A DNA stretch of 64,000 nucleotides. Source: Nephrocerus scutellatus. Its lineage: Eukaryota > Arthropoda > Insecta > Diptera > Pipunculidae. Of the stretch, positions 56,240 through 64,000 are shown piece after piece. Location of the stretch: positions 24,094,311-24,158,310 of the forward strand of contig OX352766.1 in assembly GCA_947095585.1 (NCBI GenBank). The letters are read 5' to 3'. The notes beneath the pieces are model-generated. The model searched no databases. It had not been told where the DNA came from and saw only the letters and a program-made list of their open reading frames with translations. The position numbers and the translations under genes were made by a program. The stretch's first letter is position 1. Every line of letters begins with the position of its first letter.

Positions 56240-57694
56240 CAGTCCGTAACATTTGGATAGCCTCAGACATATTTTTTCTTAAAATCACTTATTTTTGGTA
56301 CGTTCTTGATGTTCACTTACAGTTTTGAATAATGTGAGGCATGGTAAGACTGAGCCGTGGAGATTAAGAGAAGTACGAACTGGTTTCTTAAAGTTAACGG
56401 AATTTTCTGAGTTAATTTTGTTTGAGGTCACTCAAATGTGCTTTTTTTTTTATTGTAACAGTAGAATAGCCTCACTGTATTTGTAATAGTTAAAACAAAA
56501 ACCAATTGTTTTGTTTTTTAAATTCACTTTTATTTTATGTTTTTACAAGATAACAAGATAATTTTAGTACTTTGTACATCCTCCCTAATTTTTAATTACC
56601 TAAAAAAATGCGATTTTAAGGATTCATACCGAGAATTCAAGTAATGTAATGAAATATTCGCCCAGGCCGCTTTAATTCCTTCAATTAAGTCCTTTTTTCT
56701 TGCATACGGTTTCCCACCTTAATAAACAGTGCGCGCTAGCCAGCCCCATACATTTCCAATGATGTTCAGGTCTGGCGAGTATAGTGGCCAGGGTAGTTGC
56801 TGTATATTTTGGCTTTGCAACCACGTCTTAATAATGCCAGCTGTATGAATCGGTGCATTGCCCTGTTGGAAATAACTCGGCAGTGGTCCAAAAATATTTT
56901 GAAACTGAGGTAAAGCTGTTTCCAATATAGTTTTATAGTACGTCGCTGTCATTTTACAGCTTACAAAGACTAAATCAATTGTGCCACAAAACGATATCGC
57001 GCCCCATACCATAACGCCTCCCTCGCGGCTATGATGACGATCAAAAACAGTTTTTCTTTTCTCCGGTCATGAAAATAAAAATCTCTCTACTCTGCTAATT
57101 GTCATTCAGCTAACTTCTAATCCAGCTTCGTGTCTTATCTTGTTCAAAGACTGGGTAGAATTGGAAGCCAGTCGCTTGTCATGGTCAGTAAGAACTGTTG
57201 AAGTACGTCCTTTATAGTTTTTTCTGTACAATAATGGATTTTTTAAATAACTTTTGGACTTCGATTTATTTTCTGAGCTATAGCGCGATTAGAAAGACCT
57301 TGCTCATGATAGACATCAATTTTGGCCATTTCTCTTGCAAACAATGAACTTTGTCTACCCATTTTAATACCAAAATACAAAAAAAAAACTGTTTATCATG
57401 TCAGTATTGCTTTACGATGCTCACGCTGACAAATTTTTGCTCGTACTGTAGAACAAAGTTAATTGAGGCTATTCTACTGTTACAATAAAAAATGCACATT
57501 TGAGTTACCTCAAACAAAATTAACTCGGAAAATTCCGTTAACTTTATGAAACCAATTAGAACTTCTCTTAATCTCAACGACTCAGTCTTAGCTTGTCTCT
57601 CATTATTCAAAACTTAAGTAAACATTAAGAACGTACTAAATATAAGTGATTTTAAGAAAAAATATGTCTGAGGCTATTCAAATGTTACGGACTG
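56240..57694 (-). mobile_element. Tc1-like transposon with long inverted repeats
   Basis: A 1455-bp element with TA on both sides (56238-56239 and 57695-57696), the Tc1/mariner target. Terminal inverted repeats are about 235 and 231 bp (56240-56474 and 57464-57694), starting CAGTCCGTAACATTTG. Long repeats of this size are known in some Tc1-type elements. A decayed transposase lies between them on the minus strand. Confidence 0.92.
56719..57363 (-). pseudogene. Tc1-like transposase remnant
   Basis: The N-terminus near 57363 reads MGRQSSLFAREMAKIDVYHE and a helix-turn-helix segment GLSNRAIAQKINRS, followed by stops and frameshifts. The C-terminal frame 56719-57012 (97 codons) has MVWGAISF, the second catalytic region FQQGNAPIHTA and SPDLNIIGNVWGWL. 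In the family these are QQDNAP and NIIENVWG, so aspartate and glutamate of the DDE triad are both glycine here. Their spacing of 34 residues fits the Tc1 DD34E pattern. The protein is certainly inactive. Confidence 0.88.
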
Positions 57695-57696
57695 TA

Positions 57697-58590
57697 TATG
57701 AATATATAAAGAGGTCAAAGGACAGACTGATAAATTAGAGAGAGAGTAAAGGTAAGGAATGCTTTGTGTCAATGCCTTCCAAACGAGCCATTTTATCATA
57801 AAACAACAACAAAATCAATTTAATTTGAATATATATATATATAGGTACTCACGTCGCTTTATAATACTCCCGTATCTCCACCGGCAGCGCTGTCGACGAG
57901 CATGTGAAGAGTACCTGCTATAAAAAAGGCATTAGCAAAAAACAATAGAAAACGCCCTCTCCTCTCTATCTCTATTTGTGGGCGAATCTGGCGTTGCTTG
58001 GAGGAAAGCCCCAAGAAAAGAAAATAGCCTCTCATTTATTTGGATCTCAATTTTTAACATTTTCTTAACATTGCTATACTAATGTGGAATTTAGAACCGC
58101 AAAAAAAAAGGAGATTGGTATATCGTCCTGAAGCCGAATAAAGCTGAAATGGGGTGGTTTGCGACAAAATCTGCTTCTATCTCCAACCGTTGATTTCCTC
58201 GTACTGACAATTTCTTCATATTGATGATTTTTGGGCGGCAATCCGAGGCCAGGGAATTTCTCAAGCTCGTCTTCGCTTTTGCTATTAGCAGAAAAATGCG
58301 TACAAATGCACTTTTTCCAAACTAGTTTCGATTGCAGAAAAATGCGTACAGTTGAGTTTTCGAATCACAGATTTTTGGCGGCAGACACGAAGCCAACGAA
58401 CTATTGAATGCGCCCTCGGACAATTGACCAAATGCACTTTTTTTCAAGCTCGTTTCGATTTTATGGTGTGTTTTACTTGTGCATATCTTGTCTCGGTGGC
58501 CGTCAGGCTTTTAGAGGCATACGCCCACTGGTTTATCATCCTGTAACAAACACTGAGATACATCACATTGGAGAATTATATTCTTGTTGG
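57697..58590. other. Mixed repeats, possibly decayed LTR
   Basis: Contains an AT run near 57826-57844. The phrase GGCAGCGCTGTCGACGAGCATG (57883-57904) is echoed at about 61622-61645 (GGCAGCGCTGTCGATGACGATG), on the other side of the Gypsy4 remnant, so both may be decayed LTRs. TTGCAGAAAAATGCGTACA-type phrases recur near 58290 and 58335. No gene recognised. Confidence 0.4.
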
Positions 58591-59171
58591 GGTCAAATGT
58601 GTGAAGAATAAAATGTTTGGCTAGGACCCTTTTGATTCTATTCAACGTTTCAGTATGAGTAGTTGTCCATTGAAATTCGTTGTTCTTTTTAGTAATTCGC
58701 GAAGTGGAACATTAATTTCCGAGAAATTGGGTATAAATGCACGAAGGTTAAACATCCCCATTATTCGTTCTAATTGTTTTTTATCGTGTGGGTCTTTAAT
58801 AATCAGAATTGCTTCAACTCGACTAAGGTCGGGGTATCACCAGTAAAAATATGTCGTAAATATCTAACGTTGTCAACACAAAATTGAACTTTTGCTTTAT
58901 TGAATTTGACATTAATCTCTCGTGCCTTATTTCTTCCTCTTATTATAAAATCAACTTTATATACAAATACGCCAGGTAAATTACCAAAGTGCTTCATATT
59001 TAACTTTTGAAACTTTTCAGCTGCGGGCTTCACACCGAAAGGAGGCACATTGTAAACATAGGTACCGAACATTGTACTTAAAACTATAAGGTGTTTGGAA
59101 AAAGCGCTCAACTCGACCTGCCAAAATCCTTCCTTTAGATCTAACACCGTAAAGAGAGTATATTCTCTCAT
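58591..59171 (-). pseudogene. Gypsy4 reverse transcriptase, end
   Basis: Minus-strand RT: YTLFTVLDLKEGFWQVELS and PPFGVKPAAEKFQ at 59010-59160, then the active site. It reads FVYKVDFII where the family has VYIDDLI, so the first catalytic aspartate is valine. NVKFNKAKVQFCVDNVRYL follows; a frameshift at about 58810 leads to the thumb (IMGMFNLRAFIPNFSEINV) down to about 58640. RNase H and integrase are missing. Confidence 0.85.
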
Positions 59172-59188
59172 CGCCTCAGTAAAATCAT

Positions 59189-59930
59189 CTAATGTTGGAT
59201 TAATGCAGGCTCATCTTTGAGGTGCATATTAAGAGCATTTGGATCAAGGCATAACCTCAACGATCCGCTTGATTTTTCAACTACTACCAATTGATGTGAC
59301 CATGACGTAGGCCCTTCCCATTTACTTATAATACACCGTACCTCCATATCAGCGAGAGCTGCTTTGACCTTATCTCTGATACCAAACGGGATTCTACGCG
59401 GAGGTTTACTTACAGGCATGGTATTAGGTTTAAGTTCTAATGTACATTTATCAGGGAATCGACCGTCACCAGAAAATATATCACTGTTTGCATTTAAAAA
59501 TTGGGCACTTGTACTTATTTCATGAACGCGACGAATCAAATTGAATTCTGTACATGTCCTAACATGTCCTAGCAACGGCTTCGATCTACTATCTATTACG
59601 ATGTACTTGACATCATTTATCAACTTTTTATATTGGGTGCACAAACGAACATATCCCACAGTTTTAATAGGAGAACCCCCATACGCCTCTAAATGAACAG
59701 CAAATGGTTTGATCTTATTTTCGCAACCGCTTTTCTTTACAGCCTCAAGTGAAATTTTATTTGCTTCAGCACCACTGTCAAGCTTGAATTAAATTTTACT
59801 GTTTTCAGCAGTAATGGTTTCACACCAGCTACTTTTATTACAACTTTTTGGAAATTGACCTATCGCACCAACATATGTACACAACTGACTCACCACAGTC
59901 ACTATCGCTTTCAAAGACTGACTCATTTAC
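59189..59930 (-). pseudogene. Gypsy4 protease and RT start
   Basis: The protease site FKLDSGAEANKISLEAV (canonical DSGA) lies at about 59735-59790. The frame 59189-59659 continues the protease end and the pre-RT and RT start (MPVSKPPRRIPFGIRDKV, LVVVEKSSGSLRLCLDPNAL). A stop near 59788 separates the frames. It runs into the RT end at 59171. Confidence 0.82.
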
Positions 59931-60665
59931 ATTAACGCTGTTAACTTGCGTAGAGTTACAGGCCGAGCAAAATGATTAAGTTTTCCGCAAGCTAAACACT
60001 TTTTTCCAAATGCGGGACATTTCCCTAACTGATGATTTTGACTGCACTTGTTGCACACATTCACATTGCCCTTATATTTTGAAGACAATTGTCTCTGTTC
60101 AACACCTATCTGCTGGTCTCTTTGATTTGTTACATATGATCTGGAATTATAGTTTAATAAAGAATTAGAAATTTGGTTATGATTCTGTGAGTTAAAGTCA
60201 GGCCATCGTTTTTTAATAACTGGAGTTGTAAATTCTGCTCGGAGATTCCCATCACAATTTCGTCTGTTACCATTGATTCCTTTTGTTCTTGAAATTCACA
60301 GTTCGCTGCTAATTTGATAATATCCGATAAAAAATTTTCAAACGGTTCTCTTTCTTTTTGGTAACGGGGAAAAAATAGATATCGTTCATATACGACATTA
60401 CTTCTTGGGACGCAGTATGATTGAAATGCTTCGATCACGTTATCAATTTAATTTTTTCAGCTTCTGGCAATGGTCGAGTTTGATAAATTTCAATTGTTTG
60501 TTCTCTGGCACATGATAGAAACCTTGCTGTCTGTATTTTTTCATCTTCGGTGTTTGTCTTTGTTGCTTTTGAATATATATTCCACATAATCAAGAACTTG
60601 CGCCAATTTTCCTTTACATTATGTAATGGATTTATGTACGCGCGATTGCCTAGGCGTTGGGGCAT
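59931..60665 (-). pseudogene. Gypsy4 gag
   Basis: Gag frames 60435-60665 (NPLHNVKENWRKFLIMWNIY, a capsid-type block) and 60154-60438 (YLFFPRYQKEREPFENFLSD), then two consecutive knuckles CNKCSQNHQLGKC and CLACGKLNHFARP near 59970-60060. Two knuckles and the DSGA protease suit a Mag- or CsRn1-type Gypsy; the exact clade needs a tree. Frameshifts lie near 60436 and 60150. Confidence 0.82.
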
Positions 60666-61099
60666 GTTTGTGTCTGAGAGGAAAGATGTGATCCTTCCTG
60701 CCAGACGTTGTCCTTTGAGACACTAACCTTCCGGTTTGCATGCGCTCGTACGGCCTTGCTCGTGGGCTTATGGGGTGGGGTCTTGGTCGGTTAGCGGCCT
60801 CCGTTCCATATAATTTTAATTCGCATGAAATTTAAGATAAAATTTTGAAGAGGAAGAGAGAGAGGAGAGAAAGAAAGAAAACAAAACGTTTGAATCCGAA
60901 CAATTCATCGATGCCTACTATTTGGCAGCCTGTCCGAATGTGACTAGTCGGAACGGTGTACTATGGTCTGCTCAGCAGACCCCGTCCCATCATGTCTACA
61001 CCCACCCTTCCTGTGGGCGCCGCTGTAAATGGGCCACCTTCTTGGGTGCATGCCCTTACCATCGCCTCGGGAATTATCGAAGCTGGAAGAGAATCTCGA
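60666..61099. other. Unassigned, perhaps Gypsy4 gag 5' part
   Basis: GC-richer than its surroundings, with a GAGAGAGAGG run near 60850. Short frames exist on both strands (60922-61144) without a recognisable domain. Confidence 0.3.
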
Positions 61100-62335
61100 T
61101 TTAAATTACCAACAATTAACTTTTCTAGAAGTGTACAATGTTAATTTTATTCAATATTTCATTTAATATAATATCTTGTCTAATTCAAGGAAAACTATTA
61201 TAAGCAAAAAAAAAATCGATTTACAGGACGTTATTATTTAGATTCCTTTGAGCCATTTACTAAAAAAAACCAAAAAACAATAAAGTAATTTTGGTAGTTG
61301 AGCTTCACTCAAAATAATAATTTAAATTTCATAAGGAAAAATATGCGATATTTGAGCTTCACTCAAAATTATTATTTCTTTAAACTTCGCGAAATTATTT
61401 CTTTCAATTTCATGAAATTATTTACAAAGAAAAGAACATTATTTCATTAAACCTCATAATAAAATTTTTTGCAAAGAAAAGTATATAGTCACCCGTTATT
61501 GCTTGGGCCAAACTGTATCACGGAGCCGAAGTAAAAAAAAACGGAACACAGAACAGTGCTTATATGCACTTATCGAACACAGAAAATAAAGTGAACCACT
61601 TACTTGAGTTTCCATTCGACGTCGGCAGCGCTGTCGATGACGATGAATACCCTGTATAGGGTGCTAAAAAGACAATTAGTAATAATCAATTTGTTGGAAA
61701 TTGTCTTGCGGGTCTCCAAAAAAAACCGCACAGTAAAAAGACGATTTACCTATCGATGAATGCCGACACTGGCCGAAAAAACTTTATTTACGATCTTTTC
61801 CATTTAAAACTTGCATTTTAACTTTCTTTAAAATAAAATTTAAACAGACTTCACTTTCTTTTTGGCTTTGATTTATATCTTTTCTTTATTTATATACTTT
61901 TCTTAAAAAAAAAACTTCACTTTCTTTTCCCTTTAAATTTTATTTTCTTCACGTGATGATGATCCAGGAGATGCCGTCGTAGCAGACGTGGCTACTACTA
62001 CGGCTTGATGCATTGGCCTATTCCTTGCTATCCGAGACGACATGAGTACAGTCAGCAGCGAATTCATCCTATTCATTACGGGATTCGATCTTCAGCTCTG
62101 GGAGAATAGCCACGATCCGGAGACGAACAAGCGGATTGGACAGCAGGATTATAAAGACAGTCACTTTTTTTGATCCACTTGTTATTCGTTTTACGAAAGG
62201 GGTTCCTTTTTCCTTGCCTGACCAAATGATCATTAGACAAGGCCAAAACAGTGAGCACTTTGATTGATTTTTCACTTTTCACTTTTCGATTTCAAATTAA
62301 CCCTCCTGATTGGTATTTCACAGAGATGTCAGGGG
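61100..62335. other. AT-rich DNA with short repeats
   Basis: GAGCTTCACTCAAAAT occurs twice (about 61301 and 61356). The phrase near 61622 echoes 57883. A few small frames at 62069-62282 have no domain. Confidence 0.4.
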
Positions 62336-62487
62336 TCAGGATAAATTTATTAATAAAGGATGTCTGTAGTCCTTGCTAAATTTCCTTATCAAGTGGAGCG
62401 AAATACAGGAAAAAAAAAACGAACCACAAAAAAAAAAATAGTATATTGGAAATAGCGTCGTTTTTCTTGTTTTCCGACGAAACGTTA
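62336..62487. other. Flank of the microsatellite
   Basis: A and T runs and no recognised feature. Minus-strand frames continue through it from the microsatellite. Confidence 0.4.
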
Positions 62488-63024
<537 letters not shown>

Positions 63025-63988
63025 GACCCAGCACCGATCCTTGTGGGACTCCTGCGGAGACGTTATAGTACTTTGTACCCTCATTGGTTTCGTACCTCAA
63101 CCTACTATAACTAAAGTAGCTTGACACTATCTTCCTTATATAGTATGGTGCATCCATTCTGGCGAGTGATCTTCTTATTGAGGACCATTTTGCAGAGTTA
63201 AAGGCGTTTTTTATGTCCAGCGTCACTACTGCACAATATTCCTTTGTGTCCCACCGCCATCTTTTTCCTTCAATCGCATTCTTTGCTATGTTGACCACCG
63301 CCTTTATGGCGTCGACGGTCGAGCACGATTTTCGAAACCCGAACTGATGATCTGACAGTGCTCCTTTATTATCCGCTATATTAAGCAATCTGTCATATAT
63401 GATCCGCTCGAGTATCTTTCCCATTGTATCTAGTAGGCATATTGGGCGGTACGATGATGGTTCGCCCGGTGGTTTGTTTCCCTTTGGAAGCAATACTAAA
63501 TGCTGCAGTTTCCAAGGTTCAGGGAAAACTCCTTCATCTAGACACTGTTGCATGCATGTCATGAACATGTCCGGCCTACTTCGGATGGCGGCTTTCAATG
63601 CTTTATTAGGAATGCCATCGGGTCCAGGAGCTTTGTTGTCTCGTATTCTTTTACTTGCGTTCACGAGTTCATCAACTGTTAGCCTTGGAATACTTTCTGT
63701 GCTAATTTCTCTTATTATGTTGCACATAGTATATGGTCCTTTCGGAAATAGGTGTTCTACGATGGACCTAAGCTTTGTTGGGCATGATATTTGCGGGGTC
63801 TTACAGCCTTTTAGCTTTGCCATAACTATTTTGTATGCTGTGCCCCAGGGATTGATGTCCGCCTCGTCACATAGTCGTTTGAAGCACTTCGACTTGCTTT
63901 CTTTAATTGCATTTTTTAAATTTCGTCTAGCTAATCTTAGCATATCAAGACGTTCTTGAATGTCTGATCCCCTTCTTGATCGCTGCAC
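63025..63988 (-). pseudogene. R1-like LINE reverse transcriptase, truncated by the microsatellite
   Basis: Minus-strand RT open from 63988 to the microsatellite. It has APGPDGIPNKALKAAI, SYRPICLLDTMGKILERII, DHQFGFRKSCSTVDAIKAV, CAVVTLDIKNAFNSAKWSSI and AGVPQGSVLGP at its end. At GVPQGSVLGP the sequence turns into CA repeats, so the FADD active site, thumb and 3' end are missing. The blocks are typical of the R1/LOA type. The first 12 bases at the window edge (63989-64000) probably belong to the same element, which continues outside. Confidence 0.88.
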
Positions 63989-64000
63989 TCTACGTCTGGC

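Overview
The window looks like repeat-dense, probably heterochromatic DNA of an insect, most likely a fly (Diptera; genus not determinable by eye). The base composition is AT-rich. Almost every recognisable reading frame belongs to a transposable element: BEL/Pao, Gypsy (including Env-carrying errantivirus-like copies), Copia, Jockey-like and R1-like LINEs, a tRNA-derived SINE, Tc1-like, piggyBac-like, hAT-like and Harbinger-like DNA elements. I found no convincing host gene, no rRNA gene, no functional tRNA gene and no CRISPR array. Nearly all element genes carry frameshifts, stops, internal deletions or altered catalytic residues, so the window is mainly a graveyard of mobile DNA.

Layout. 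1-8.6 kb: an old minus-strand BEL/Pao element (BEL1), apparently split by a 118-bp satellite that holds a Harbinger-like MITE, by a diverged long repeat, and by a hAT-like element with perfect terminal repeats and an 8-bp target duplication. 8.6-21.8 kb: several copies of a modular repeat (family A), a SINE, a Copia fragment, a Jockey-like LINE fragment, a piggyBac transposase remnant, and a Gypsy integrase broken by a LINE 3' end. 21.8-45.6 kb: a nested retrotransposon stack. BEL2 appears to be interrupted in its leader by BEL3; BEL3 is in turn separated from its 5' LTR by a Gypsy element (minus) and a BEL element (BEL4, plus) that meet head to head at about 37.44 kb.

45.6-47.3 kb: an errantivirus-like integrase and envelope remnant carrying a second SINE whose 5' part is inverted. 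47.5-54.3 kb: a Jockey-like LINE of which 3.1 kb is tandemly duplicated with almost no difference between the copies. 54.5-55.7 kb: another Jockey-like fragment. 56.24-57.69 kb: a Tc1-like transposon with about 230-bp inverted repeats. 58.6-60.7 kb: a Gypsy fragment with two zinc knuckles. 62.4-64 kb: an R1-like LINE whose reverse transcriptase runs into a 0.5-kb TG/CA microsatellite.

No genes here work together as a host pathway. The functional logic is that of each element: Gag for particle assembly, protease for processing, RT and RNase H for cDNA synthesis, integrase or transposase for insertion, and Env remnants in BEL3, BEL4 and two errantivirus-like copies. The most informative signals are structural: the nesting order, target-site duplications, the twin-priming-like SINE, the near-perfect LINE duplication and deletion derivatives that share an LTR.
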